Source of the DNA: Pseudomonas ovata
Lineage (GTDB): Bacteria; Pseudomonadota; Gammaproteobacteria; Pseudomonadales; Pseudomonadaceae
Length of the DNA: 64,000 bases
Assembly: GCF_003131185.1 (NCBI RefSeq)
Contig: NZ_QFFU01000023.1
Location: 1 to 64,000 of the forward strand
Direction: 5' to 3'
In this document: one piece after another, positions 33,411 through 42,499 of the stretch
Position numbering within the stretch: the first letter of the stretch is position 1
Layout: each line of letters opens with the position of its first letter
Notes under the pieces: generated by a model
Databases searched by the model: none
Told to the model about the DNA's origin: nothing
Seen by the model: only the letters and a program-made list of their open reading frames with translations
Program-made: the position numbers and the translations under genes

Positions 33411-34184
33411 GTGGTCAAGTATTCGGCGGTAAAGGTACTGGTGGTCGACGATCAACCGCTGATCGTCGAGGAACTCAGTGAATTTCTCGAAGCCAGTGGT
33501 TACATCTGTGTTCCCTGCACCAACAGTCGCGAAGCCATCGAGCGGTTTCGTGACACGCCCGACATCGGGTTGGTGCTCTGCGACCTGGACATGCCCGGCA
33601 TGAACGGCATCGAGCTGGTCGAGGCCATGAAGCTGATCGGCGGCAAGCAACACCTGTTCGAGGCCATCATGCTCACCGGCCGGGCCGAGAAAAAAGACGT
33701 CATTCGCGCCTTGCGCGCCGGCATTGCCGACTATTACCAGAAGCCGGTTGATCTCGACGAGCTGCTGGAGGGCGTGCAACGCCAGGAAATCGCGCTGCAG
33801 GAACGCCAGCGCAGCCTGAAGCAACTGGGCTTGCTCAACGAAAAGCTGCAATACCTGGCTGCCTCCATCGACGACCTGTACCAGGACCTGGACAAGGCAC
33901 GCACCCACCGTGACCGGCCTTCGGTCAACGATCAGGCGCTGGAAGAAAGCGACGCCGAAGTACCGGCGCTGTTCGCCGCCCTGTCCCCCCGGCAAATGGA
34001 CGTCGCCCGGCTGGTGGGCAAGGGCCAGACCAACTACCAGATCGCCTGCGAACTGGGCATCACCGAAAACACCGTCAAGCTGTACGTCTCGCAAGTGCTG
34101 CGCCAGACCCACATGCACAACCGCACACAACTGGCCCTGGCCCTGGGCAACAGCACCGTGCGCCGGCAGACGACGGCGCATTGA
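33411..34184 (+). CDS. pprB: PprB-type response regulator with LuxR HTH
   Basis: A 257-aa NarL/FixJ-like regulator. The receiver domain has acidic pocket VVDDQ, phospho-acceptor Asp58 (CDLDMPGMNG) and KP switch YYQKPVD; a coiled linker follows; the C-terminal HTH is SPRQMDVARLVGKGQTNYQI ... ENTVKLYVSQVL. Known PprB activates the flp-tad genes and other adhesins. The GTG at 33411 is chosen because AGGGAG lies about 7 nt upstream; an earlier start would add 34 residues lacking family features. Confidence 0.88.
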   Translation: MVKYSAVKVLVVDDQPLIVEELSEFLEASGYICVPCTNSREAIERFRDTPDIGLVLCDLDMPGMNGIELVEAMKLIGGKQHLFEAIMLTGRAEKKDVIRALRAGIADYYQKPVDLDELLEGVQRQEIALQERQRSLKQLGLLNEKLQYLAASIDDLYQDLDKARTHRDRPSVNDQALEESDAEVPALFAALSPRQMDVARLVGKGQTNYQIACELGITENTVKLYVSQVLRQTHMHNRTQLALALGNSTVRRQTTAH

Positions 34185-34203
34185 GGCCGCCATAACACGG
34201 CTC

Positions 34204-34473
34204 CTACTTGCCCGACCCTACCTTGCCTTCCGCGCCCTGATCGTAGAACTCGGGGATCGGGTGCTTGTAGCTGTCCAGCCAGCGTTGCAGGCTTTGCTCG
34301 CGCTCGGCAGGCGTGGAGGTCTGCACCGTCTTGCTGGCGGCCTCACCGCGCACTTGCAGTTGCAACCACGCTTCGGTCTGGGCCTGGGCCGGTGAGGACG
34401 GACCGGGGTCGATGGCCCCGGCGCTGCCGCAGGTGCCGAGCAGCCAGAGCCCGGCCAGGATGACAGGCTTCAT
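34204..34473 (-). CDS. DUF3613 protein of the Tad locus
   Basis: An 89-aa secreted or periplasmic protein. Signal peptide MKPVILAGLWLLGTCGSAGA; the mature part contains TEAWLQLQVRGEAAS ... LQRWLDSYKHPIPEFYD, the DUF3613 hallmark. It occupies the place of PA4298 next to tadD in P. aeruginosa. It overlaps the tadD stop by 4 bp (ATGA). Function unknown. Confidence 0.85.
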   Translation of the reverse strand: MKPVILAGLWLLGTCGSAGAIDPGPSSPAQAQTEAWLQLQVRGEAASKTVQTSTPAEREQSLQRWLDSYKHPIPEFYDQGAEGKVGSGK

Positions 34474-35252
34474 GGCGTGACTCCTTCATGACCACTGGCA
34501 ACCGGACCAAGGCCGACGCTCATGGGGATTTCGCGGTTCAAGGCGGCGTTGCGCGGCACCGGGATCTTGCGCAGCACGGCAGGCTCGGGGATTGTGCCCT
34601 GCCGGATCAACTGTTCGGCACGCTGCTGGGCCTCACTGACCTGGCGCGGGGTCAGGCCAGTGCGGCTGGTCAGCTCGGCGGCGCGTTGCCAGTTGTCCTC
34701 ATAAATCAGCAGGGTGACCAGGTTCTGCGCCGGCAGGGTGTCGGCCGGCTTGAGTTCCAACGCGGTCAGGAACTGAAAGCGCGCCTGGTCGACATTCATC
34801 AGGTTCAGGTAGGCCACGCCCAGGTCATTGCGCACCTTTTCATCGGTGGGCGCCAGTTTCGCGGCGCGCTGCAGGTGCTGCAGGGCCTGCAGGTAGTCGC
34901 TGCGCGCCGCCGCCAACTGGCCCAGGCCATGTTCGCCTTCGGCCGCACGGCAGGTGCCGAGCAGGCTGCTGTACAGCGGCTCGGCCTCGCGGCTGCCCAG
35001 CAGGCGCAGGATACGGGCCTTGCGCAAGCGCACCTCGCCCAGGTCAGCCGGCAGGCTTTCCAGATTGGCCAGGCTGGCGTGCAGACGGCCTTCATCGGCC
35101 ATGGTCTGGGCCATGTTGAGGGTGAACTCCTGGTCGGAGGTCAGCTTGGGGCACTCGCCCTGGCTGGCACTCCCCGGCACCCAGGACGCACGATCGTCCG
35201 AGGCGCAGCCGCCCAGCAGCATGAGGACACAGGTCATGATCATGGCTTTCAT
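34470..35252 (-). CDS. tadD: TadD TPR lipoprotein
   Basis: A 260-aa outer-membrane lipoprotein with lipobox LGGC (Cys16). Tetratricopeptide helices run from about residue 45 to 215 (DYLQALQHLQRAAKLAPTDE, RNDLGVAYLNLMNVDQARFQ). TadD is a pilotin-like factor for the RcpA secretin. Its upstream gap to tadC is unusually long (409 bp) and contains REP repeats, so it may have its own promoter there. Confidence 0.87.
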   Translation of the reverse strand: MKAMIMTCVLMLLGGCASDDRASWVPGSASQGECPKLTSDQEFTLNMAQTMADEGRLHASLANLESLPADLGEVRLRKARILRLLGSREAEPLYSSLLGTCRAAEGEHGLGQLAAARSDYLQALQHLQRAAKLAPTDEKVRNDLGVAYLNLMNVDQARFQFLTALELKPADTLPAQNLVTLLIYEDNWQRAAELTSRTGLTPRQVSEAQQRAEQLIRQGTIPEPAVLRKIPVPRNAALNREIPMSVGLGPVASGHEGVTP

Positions 35253-35342
35253 CGGGTGGGTTTTCCTTGTAGACGCCGGGCGCGGGGGCCTGGCACATGT
35301 AGAGATCCATGAGGCATGAAAAACCTGCGGCTGCTGGCGCAG

Positions 35343-35590
35343 CCGATCGCCGGCAAGCCGCCTCCCACAGGTCCCTGTTTGATGCGCGACAGCGTGCCGC
35401 CTTGGCGCGGTGTCAGCAACACAGGGTGGGCTCCTGCGGTGTCATGCCGATCAGTCAAGCCGGGGTTCACCCGATCTTGCGCCTGACACTCAATTGTGGG
35501 AGGCCGCTCTGCTGGCGATGAGGCCCGTAAAATCGGCACATCTACTGCGTCTGCGCCACCGTATTGGCGAGCAGAGCGCCCTCCCACACA
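35343..35590. repeat. REP units in the tadC-tadD gap
   Basis: The 409-bp gap contains a reverse REP at 35343-35371 (GATCGCCGGCAAGCCGCCTC, then CCACAG), a forward REP at 35495-35525 (TGTGGGAGGCCGCTCTGCTG, then GCGATGAGGCC) and a reverse REP at 35562-35589 (TTGGCGAGCAGAGCGCCCTC, then CCACA). The last two form an inverted pair. The rest of the gap shows no gene. Confidence 0.7.
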
Positions 35591-35661
35591 TTCAGCATCT
35601 GACCAAATCCTTCCTGACTGCTCGGCATTACGCCTACGGTCGGGTGCCAGAAGGTCGTTCA

Positions 35662-36552
35662 TCATTTGCTCCCCAGTGCATGGCTCAGGGCAATAAATCC
35701 GGGGCCGGCCAGGACGATCAGCAGGGCCGGAAACAGAAACACCATCATCACCACCGACATCTTGGCCGACAGCTTGGAGATGTATTCCTGCAGGCGCGTC
35801 AGGCGTCGGTCGTCGATCAGTTGCTTGAGCGCCAGCAACGAGCGCAGCGCACCACCGCCCTGGTGGATCAGTTGATTGAGAATCACACAGGTGTCGCTGA
35901 ACTCGTCCACGGCCAGCAGGCGGGCGGTCTTGCGCAACTCTTCACCCAGCTCCAGCCCGGAGTCGACCCGCACCAGGATCAGGCGGATCTCTTCGGACAA
36001 GACTGGCAACAGCTGCCGCCCCTCGTGGCTCAGCACCCGCAGGGCCTGTTCCACCGCCATGCCGGACTCGAACAGGATGCGCAGCAGCGGGATAAAGGTC
36101 GAAATCTCGATCACCACCTGTTTTTGCCGGTGCCTGGCGACTGCGGCCAGGACGCGCTTGGGCAACAGGTAGCCCAGACCGACAGCAAACATCGGCGCCA
36201 CGATCGGCTGCGCCACGTCCTTGTAGAACATGAACTGCACCAGCAAAGTCAGCACCAGCAGCCCGATCGGCACACCGATCTGACAGGCGGCGAACAGCGA
36301 GCGCTTGCTCGCACGGCGCCAGCCGACCCGGTTGAGCAGGTCGCGGGTTTCGCTGTCCATGCTGATCACCCGATGCCCCAGGCGGGTATCACCGAGCAGG
36401 CGCAACCAGCTGCCGATATGGCTCTCGCGCACTGTCTGGCCCTTGAGCCGCTGGGCCACCAGGCGCTCGTTGCGGCGCTGGCCGGCGATGTTCGACAGCA
36501 GCAGCGCCAGGGCCATCAGGAGCATCAAGCCACTCATCAGCAACAGGACCAT
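35662..36552 (-). CDS. tadC: TadC inner-membrane platform protein
   Basis: A 296-aa GspF-type membrane protein. The T2SSF domain spans about residues 155-280 (EISTFIPLLRILFESGMAVEQALRVLSHEG ... KLSAKMSVVMMVFLFPALLIVL), with N-terminal and middle hydrophobic segments. It pairs with TadB as the platform on which TadA acts. It starts 1 bp after the tadB stop. Confidence 0.92.
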   Translation of the reverse strand: MVLLLMSGLMLLMALALLLSNIAGQRRNERLVAQRLKGQTVRESHIGSWLRLLGDTRLGHRVISMDSETRDLLNRVGWRRASKRSLFAACQIGVPIGLLVLTLLVQFMFYKDVAQPIVAPMFAVGLGYLLPKRVLAAVARHRQKQVVIEISTFIPLLRILFESGMAVEQALRVLSHEGRQLLPVLSEEIRLILVRVDSGLELGEELRKTARLLAVDEFSDTCVILNQLIHQGGGALRSLLALKQLIDDRRLTRLQEYISKLSAKMSVVMMVFLFPALLIVLAGPGFIALSHALGSK

Positions 36553-36553
36553 G

Positions 36554-37438
36554 TCAGATACTCCGCATCATGCGCCACAGCGCCAGGCAGCCCATGGCCT
36601 GAAAGCCAAAGGCCGCCAGCAGCAGGGTCTGGCCGCCGTCGTCGTTCCACATGTGCATCAGGTAGCCGGGGTTGGTCAGCATGAAGTAGCCGACCATCGC
36701 CAGCGGCAGCGAGGCCAGGACCACGGCGGTCATGCGTGTCTCGCCGGTCATGGCGCTCAACTGGCGGGCCATCTGGTCGCGCTCGCGAATCAGCGTGATC
36801 AGGCTTTCCATCAACTCGCTGGCGTTGCCGCCATAACGGTGGTTGACCCGCAGCCCCAGGGCAAACATATGAAATTCATCGCGCTCGTAGAGCTCGGCAA
36901 AATCCTGCGCCGCATCGGGCAGGCTCACGCCCAGTTGCACATTGCGCTCGATCCGTCCCATGCCGTCACGCAGCGGCTGGTCGGCGGCCTCGATACCGTG
37001 CAGCACCGCATCGGCCAGGGTGCGGCCGGACTTGAGGCTGCGCACGCTATGGTCGAGCATCTGCGGCAACTGCTCGATCATGCGCCGTACCCGCTTGCGA
37101 TAGCGCCACGACACGAACAGGCGCAAGGCCAGCGGCGCGCCGAGCAGCCCGGTGCCCAGGCCGGGCAGGCCGGCCAGCAGATACCCCAGCAGCATCGCCA
37201 GGCTCCACACCGTCAATGCCAGCCCCAGCCGGTCGGTCGGGCGTCCCAACCCCGCCCGCAAAAAGGCACGTTCCAGGCGCTGCAGGCCGGGTCGTTCCGG
37301 CGTCGGCGCTACCCGCCCTTGATTAAGCCGCAGCATGATCCGCTCGCTGGCGCCGCGATTGAGGCTCAGGTAGAACAGATACAGGGCGATGCCCAGCAAC
37401 AGGGCACACACCAGGGCCAGCACCCAGACCACGTTCAT
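36554..37438 (-). CDS. tadB: TadB inner-membrane platform protein
   Basis: A 294-aa GspF-type protein. Membrane segments at the N-terminus (VWVLALVCALLLGIALYLFY), the middle and the C-terminus flank a T2SSF domain (LPQMLDHSVRSLKSGRTLADAV ... NASELMESLITLIRERDQMARQL). The start at MNVVWV has AAAGGAGG about 8 nt upstream; a start 25 codons earlier lies inside tadA. It is co-transcribed with tadA (13 bp) and tadC. Confidence 0.92.
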   Translation of the reverse strand: MNVVWVLALVCALLLGIALYLFYLSLNRGASERIMLRLNQGRVAPTPERPGLQRLERAFLRAGLGRPTDRLGLALTVWSLAMLLGYLLAGLPGLGTGLLGAPLALRLFVSWRYRKRVRRMIEQLPQMLDHSVRSLKSGRTLADAVLHGIEAADQPLRDGMGRIERNVQLGVSLPDAAQDFAELYERDEFHMFALGLRVNHRYGGNASELMESLITLIRERDQMARQLSAMTGETRMTAVVLASLPLAMVGYFMLTNPGYLMHMWNDDGGQTLLLAAFGFQAMGCLALWRMMRSI

Positions 37439-37451
37439 GCCCACCCTCCTT

Positions 37452-38711
37452 TCAGCCGTACATCGGCCGCAGCTTGTCGCCGGCGGCATGCAGGGCTTCG
37501 CGGTGAAAGCCAAAGCCGGTGCGCCGGTCCAGGCGAAACAGGGTGTTGGTCACGTAGATGTCGTCGCGCATGCCGACCACCTCCACCACCTCGCTGACGC
37601 AGCGCCGGCCATCGGGCAGGCGGGTCAGCTGGATGATCACGTCCAGCGCCGCACAGATCATCTGCCGCAGGGTCTTTTCCGGGATCTGCCGCCCGGTCAG
37701 GCCGACCAGGGTCTCCAGGCGCAGCAAGGCGTCCTGGGCATTGTTGGCGTGCACCGTGCTCATCGAGCCGTCGTGGCCGGTGTTCATCGCCGTCAGTACA
37801 TCGAGCACCTCCACGCCGCGAATCTCGCCCAGGATGATGCGGTCCGGGCGCATCCGCAGGGCGTTGCGAATCAGGTCGCTGGAGCGCACTTCGCCGTGGC
37901 CCTCGGCGTTGGGCGGGCGGGTTTCCAGGCGCACCACGTGCGGGTGGCTCAGTTGCAGTTCAGCGACATCCTCGATGGTCACCAGCCGCTGGTGGCTGTC
38001 GATCAACTGGCTGAGCACGTTGAGCAGCGTGGTCTTGCCGGTGCCGGTGCCGCCGCTGATCAATATATTGCAGCGCTTGCCCACCGCCTCCTGGAAAAAC
38101 TCGAAGATCGCCTGGTCAATGGTCTGGATCGCCACCAGGTCGGTGCTCTTGAGCATGTCCTTGCGAAACTTGCGGATCGACAGGCACGGCCCGTCCAGCG
38201 CAATCGGCGGGATGATCGCGTTGACCCGGCTGCCATCGGGCAGGCGCGCATCGACCATCGGCGACGATTCGTCCAGGCGCCGGCCCATCGGCGCCAGGAT
38301 GCGCTGCATGACCCGCTCGACATGGTGCGCATCGATAAAGCGCAGGTCGGTGTGGTGCAGCACCCCGTCGCGCTCGACGAACACCTTGGACGGTCCGTTG
38401 ACCAGGATCTCGGTCACCGAGCTGTCACGCAGCAGCACTTCCAGCGGACCGAACCCGGTCAGTTCGTCGACCAGTTCCTCGGCCAGGCGCTCCATCTCGT
38501 AGCGCGAGATGGCCAAGCGCAGGCGGGCGACATATTCGGCCACCTTGTCGATGACGAACTGCGCCAGCGCCGGGCGTGAGCCTTCGAGCAGGTTGCGGCC
38601 GTTTTCCTCGATACCGTCGATGATATAGCGGTGCAGCACCAGCTTGAGGCCCTGGACATCGTCGGCGGCATGCTGGGCGCGCGAGGAGGCGCCAAAGGGT
38701 CTGTCGGGCAT
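37452..38711 (-). CDS. tadA: TadA (CpaF family) pilus assembly ATPase
   Basis: A 419-aa secretion ATPase. After an N-terminal helical domain come Walker A GGTGTGKTT (Lys226), the Asp box VTIEDVAELQL, Walker B RIILGEIRG and the His box STVHANN. It powers Flp pilus extension at the inner membrane. Its ATG shares one base with the tadZ stop (TGATG), indicating coupling. Confidence 0.94.
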   Translation of the reverse strand: MPDRPFGASSRAQHAADDVQGLKLVLHRYIIDGIEENGRNLLEGSRPALAQFVIDKVAEYVARLRLAISRYEMERLAEELVDELTGFGPLEVLLRDSSVTEILVNGPSKVFVERDGVLHHTDLRFIDAHHVERVMQRILAPMGRRLDESSPMVDARLPDGSRVNAIIPPIALDGPCLSIRKFRKDMLKSTDLVAIQTIDQAIFEFFQEAVGKRCNILISGGTGTGKTTLLNVLSQLIDSHQRLVTIEDVAELQLSHPHVVRLETRPPNAEGHGEVRSSDLIRNALRMRPDRIILGEIRGVEVLDVLTAMNTGHDGSMSTVHANNAQDALLRLETLVGLTGRQIPEKTLRQMICAALDVIIQLTRLPDGRRCVSEVVEVVGMRDDIYVTNTLFRLDRRTGFGFHREALHAAGDKLRPMYG

Positions 38712-39901
38712 CAGCGATTTCTCCGCAGCCGGCTGAACCAGCCTTGAGTGGGTTTTTCTACGCTGCCGCTGTGACGCACCAGGTGCTCACCCAACTGGCG
38801 CAGTCCTGCCGACAGCGCTTCGCGTGGCGCCAGTTCGAACAGCGACACGCCCTGGTTCTTGGCATTGAGGCGCAGCTCGGGGCTGAGTGGCAGCACCGAG
38901 GCCACCGGCAGGCCGAAGGTCTTGCCCACGGTCTCGGCATTGGGCGCCACGGGGCGCAGGTAGCGGTCGACCAGCAGCACGGCATGCGCAAGCTTCATGC
39001 CCTTGTCGCGCCACAGGTTGAGAATCGCCAGGTTGCGCCGGCACGCCAGCACGCTCTGGTCGGTGTACCAGATCAACTGGTCGCAATGGCTGACCAGCGT
39101 GCGCAGCGCCTCGCTGTCCGGCTGGCCGACCAGGTTGATGATCACGTGTTCGAAATGCTGGCGCAGGGCGCTGAGCAGCATGTACAGCTCGGCGGCGCTG
39201 GAGTGCTCCAGGTTATCGTCGCTTTCGGTGTAGGCCAGGATGCGCAGCCCGCTGGCGGCGGTGGTGAACGCGCTGTCGATCAGCGTGGCGTCCAGCCTGC
39301 GCAGGTGGCGCAGGGCATCCCCGAAACTGAAGGTCGACTCCAGGCCCAGCAGCGCCAGGCTGTCGCCACGCGGCAGGCCCAGGTCCAGCAGCAAGGTGCG
39401 CGGCAGGGTCTTTTGCACCACCAGCGCCAGATGGCTGGAAATCAACGCGCCGTCGCCGTCGCACTGTACGCCATAGAGCACCGACAACCCGCTCATGTTG
39501 GGGTTGGGTGCTACCGCCGGCAGACGCTTGCTCAGGCGCCGCACCAGTCCGGCCACTTCGCTGGAGCGCGAACCGTAGGCGACAAAATCGCGTGCGCCGG
39601 CGCGCATGGCGTTGAGCACCAACTGGTTGTCCATGCCGTCGCCCAGCGCGACGATGGCCAGCATCGGCTTGGCCTCCAGGGCGCCTTCGATCAGCGCGCT
39701 CTGGGTCATCAGGTGCTCGCGGTCCAGGCCGATGAACACCACGCTGGCGAAGGTCACATCCACCAGTGCCAACAGGTCATCGAGGCTGCCGGTGCCGGCG
39801 CTGACCACCTGGCCCAGCGAGCCCAGCGCGCCTTGCAGCCACTCCAGGTCAGCACCATTGCGGGTGATGGCCAGAAAGGTCTGGCTCAGGCTCTGGCTCA
39901 T
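38711..39901 (-). CDS. tadZ: TadZ (CpaE family) pilus localization protein
   Basis: A 396-aa protein with an N-terminal receiver-like domain (about residues 8-125) and a C-terminal ParA/MinD-like ATPase fold. The deviant Walker A region (YGVQCDGDGALISSHLA, residues 143-159) lacks the Lys and Gly-Gly-Lys signature, so nucleotide binding is doubtful. TadZ proteins place the Tad machine at a pole. It overlaps rcpA by an ATGA. Confidence 0.88.
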   Translation of the reverse strand: MSQSLSQTFLAITRNGADLEWLQGALGSLGQVVSAGTGSLDDLLALVDVTFASVVFIGLDREHLMTQSALIEGALEAKPMLAIVALGDGMDNQLVLNAMRAGARDFVAYGSRSSEVAGLVRRLSKRLPAVAPNPNMSGLSVLYGVQCDGDGALISSHLALVVQKTLPRTLLLDLGLPRGDSLALLGLESTFSFGDALRHLRRLDATLIDSAFTTAASGLRILAYTESDDNLEHSSAAELYMLLSALRQHFEHVIINLVGQPDSEALRTLVSHCDQLIWYTDQSVLACRRNLAILNLWRDKGMKLAHAVLLVDRYLRPVAPNAETVGKTFGLPVASVLPLSPELRLNAKNQGVSLFELAPREALSAGLRQLGEHLVRHSGSVEKPTQGWFSRLRRNR

Positions 39902-41184
39902 TGGGATAACCCGCTGCGACGGTCGAAGTCGCCCTTCTCCAGGAAATACATGCGCAGAAAGCTCGGGTCGTAGTTGCGCAAGCCTTCGCCCGGCAGCGAC
40001 GGCAACTGCGCATTGCGCGCCAGCGGCTGGACCAGATGCGGCGTGACCACCATCAGCAGTTCGCGCTCTTCACGGTTGATCTGTGAGTTACGAAAGAACG
40101 CGCCCAGGATCGGGATATCGCCCAACCCCGGAAACTTGGCCACCTGCGAGCTGTTGTTGGAGCTGATCAGGCCGCTGACCACGAAGCTTTCGCCATCGGC
40201 CAGGGAAATACTGGTGTCGGTGCGCCGCACGTTCAGCGCCGGCACGGTGGTGCCGGCAATGGTAATGCCGGCGCTGAAATCCAGCTGGCTGACTTCGGGC
40301 GCCACCTTGAGCAGGATCCGGTTGTGACCGACCACCGTGGGCGTCAGGGTCAGGCGCACACCGTATTCCTTGTACTCGATGGAGATGCCACTGCCTTCGG
40401 CATTGGGCACCGGCACCGGGAATTCGCCACCGGCCAGAAAGCTTGCGCTCTGCCCGCTCAGCGCCACCAGGCTGGGGCGCGCCAGGGTGTAGGCAAAGCC
40501 GCTGTTTTCCATGGCGTTGATCATGCCCAGCACCTTGCTGCTGCCACCGCCCCAGACAATGTTGAACATGTCGTTGCTCAGCGGCACCACCGCATTGGCG
40601 CGCATGATCGGGCCCACGCCATTGGTGCCGGCATCAATGATCGACGGCACGGTGCCGGGGGTGACGCCCAGCCCGGAAACGGTGCCTGGCGAGCCGAACA
40701 GGAAGTTGTTCGAGCCCTTGCCGAAGATCGAGGTGCTGGCTTCCTTGAGCTTGCTGCGACTGACTTCGACAAAGCGGATGTCGGTCTGCACCTGGCTGGG
40801 CAAGGGCTCGGCGTCCAGCGGCAGGCGCGCCGCCTCGGTCATCGCCGCCGTGGCCTTGCCGCGCACGAACACCATGCCTTGTTGCGGGGCCTTGGCGCAG
40901 TCGGTCCACACCATCAGGCTCGTCGCACCGGGTGCCATGCCGGTGAGCACCACGCCGTGGTTACCGGTGACCTGCACATCAGCAATCGCCGGATCACCCA
41001 CCGCCACCCGGGTAATCGCCACGCCCGGACGAATGTCGCGCTGGGAGCCCTGGTCCACTTCCAGCACCGACGGCAGGATAACCTGCGCCGAGCACCCCGC
41101 TGGCACTGCCAGGGCCGGCGGGGCCCATGCGCCAGCCAACGCCCCGGCCAGCGTCACAGTCATCGAAAGGAAACGAACATTCAT
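39898..41184 (-). CDS. rcpA: RcpA (CpaC family) secretin
   Basis: A 428-aa outer-membrane channel protein. Signal peptide (residues 1 to about 26), an N-terminal pilus/BON-like domain (VAITRVAVGDPAIADVQVTG), then the secretin core (QVQTDIRFVEVSR ... GGEFPVPVP ... LKVAPEVSQLD ... LGDIPILGAFFR). It lets the Flp fibre cross the outer membrane. The start MNVRF is favoured by AAGGA about 9 nt upstream; starts 3 and 6 codons earlier are possible. Confidence 0.93.
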   Translation of the reverse strand: MNVRFLSMTVTLAGALAGAWAPPALAVPAGCSAQVILPSVLEVDQGSQRDIRPGVAITRVAVGDPAIADVQVTGNHGVVLTGMAPGATSLMVWTDCAKAPQQGMVFVRGKATAAMTEAARLPLDAEPLPSQVQTDIRFVEVSRSKLKEASTSIFGKGSNNFLFGSPGTVSGLGVTPGTVPSIIDAGTNGVGPIMRANAVVPLSNDMFNIVWGGGSSKVLGMINAMENSGFAYTLARPSLVALSGQSASFLAGGEFPVPVPNAEGSGISIEYKEYGVRLTLTPTVVGHNRILLKVAPEVSQLDFSAGITIAGTTVPALNVRRTDTSISLADGESFVVSGLISSNNSSQVAKFPGLGDIPILGAFFRNSQINREERELLMVVTPHLVQPLARNAQLPSLPGEGLRNYDPSFLRMYFLEKGDFDRRSGLSQ

Positions 41185-41206
41185 CGACTGCATCCTTAGC
41201 ACAGAG

Positions 41207-42157
41207 TCAGGGGGCCGGTTGCCCGGCCTGGTTGCCGCGAATCACCTCGATAGGCCTGGCCGCAGCGGGGGCCGTGGTCCTGCCGCCGGGGCCGGCCAGG
41301 GTCAACTGGGCAAAGCGCACCAGGCTGCGATTGGCGGTGTCCAGGCGCAGGGCCACATCGCGGCTGCCCGCCTCGGCCGCCCAATAGTCCTGCAGGTATT
41401 TTTCCTCGGCACTGCGCACGGCCAGGCGCAGCACACCGTTCTGGGTGGCAAGCATCAGGCGCCCCAGCAGCGGCTCCGGCACCGCCAGCACCACGGTGCG
41501 GGCGCTGGCACGGCGCTGTTCCTGCTTGAGGCGTTCATCGGCACTCAGCGGCTGGGCCGGGCTGCCGTCCAGGGTCGGGCCCAGCAGTTCACCGATGCTC
41601 AGCACCCGCAGCGCCGGCACCACCACCTGGGTCGAACGCTGGGCGTTTTCAGTGTCGGAGGGCAGGTACAGCAACACGTCGACGTAATCGCCGGGGGTGA
41701 TATGCCCGGCCGCGCCGGCCACCTCGTCTACGGCAACGGCCAGGGCGCGCTCGTCGGCACGGATCATCCGCGCCAGGCTGCCGCCGGCTTCAAAGCTATC
41801 CTCGGTGAGCCAGGTGCCGGCTGCCAGGGTCCGCCAGGTGCTGCGGCCCACGGCTTGATCGAAGGTGGTCAGGCTGCCGGGTGGTGCAATCTTCAGGCGT
41901 TCGACCGTCAGGTCTTCAGCCTTGATGACGGTGTAGGCCGGCAGGTCGCGGGCCAGCACCAGCACGCTCTGGCGCAGGGCATCCTCGGCCTTTTCAGCGA
42001 CCGGCAGCGGGGCCACAGGGGCCGATGGCGGTGCGACGACCGCCACGGGGGCAGGTTCCGGGGTGGCGGGCGTGCTGACCATCACCCCCAGGTAGCCGAC
42101 CAGAATCGCGCCCAGCAGAAAAAGCGACGCCAGGATCAGGGTTGCGCGACTGCTCAT
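41207..42157 (-). CDS. rcpC: RcpC (CpaB family) pilus assembly protein
   Basis: A 316-aa protein. N-terminal membrane anchor (TLILASLFLLGAILVGYLGVMV), a Pro/Ala/Val linker, a SAF domain (VLARDLPAYTVIKAEDLTV at about residues 72-90), and the CpaB C-terminal domain. It works with the RcpA secretin. The ATG at 42157 follows GGAGAGG. It is the first gene of the minus-strand rcpC-rcpA-tadZ-tadA-tadB-tadC operon. Confidence 0.9.
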   Translation of the reverse strand: MSSRATLILASLFLLGAILVGYLGVMVSTPATPEPAPVAVVAPPSAPVAPLPVAEKAEDALRQSVLVLARDLPAYTVIKAEDLTVERLKIAPPGSLTTFDQAVGRSTWRTLAAGTWLTEDSFEAGGSLARMIRADERALAVAVDEVAGAAGHITPGDYVDVLLYLPSDTENAQRSTQVVVPALRVLSIGELLGPTLDGSPAQPLSADERLKQEQRRASARTVVLAVPEPLLGRLMLATQNGVLRLAVRSAEEKYLQDYWAAEAGSRDVALRLDTANRSLVRFAQLTLAGPGGRTTAPAAARPIEVIRGNQAGQPAP

Positions 42158-42499
42158 GACGACCTCTCCTTCTGTCACTCATTGCACACGCCTGATCCTC
42201 GGTGAACGGGGGGTTCTACCCTCAAGACGGTGCGATAGATCCTTCCATTTCGCTCTAGCAATGTAGTTCAAGCATTCGAAAGCGCCATTATCGGGCGGGC
42301 AAATAACCGTGCGGCGTCAGGCACGCCACGACCTGTCCCTGGTGGATCCGGCCGCTGAAAGCGTGTTTATAACTTTGGGATTAATGCTTTCTTGTGATTG
42401 AAGGAAGCGACACGGAGGACAATGCTGTCAGTGCAAGGAAGAAGAACGCCCCCCTTTCTGTGATTGTCTGCGCCTTGAGCGGGTGCAAGGAGAAGCCCC
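42158..42499. other. divergent control region between rcpC and flp
   Basis: This 342-bp gene-free stretch must hold the promoters of the rcpC operon (leftward) and flp (rightward). It is locally AT-richer (for example TTTATAACTTTGGGATTAATGC near 42366, given here as two parts around GGG). No confident -35/-10 or sigma-54 site was found, which fits an activator-dependent promoter; PprB is the obvious candidate. AAGGAG precedes the flp start. Confidence 0.5.

Noticed and set aside
42158..42499. Possible sigma-54 site before flp
   Set aside because: No GG-N10-GC pair with proper flanking bases was found; the nearest GGCAC has no matching GC element.
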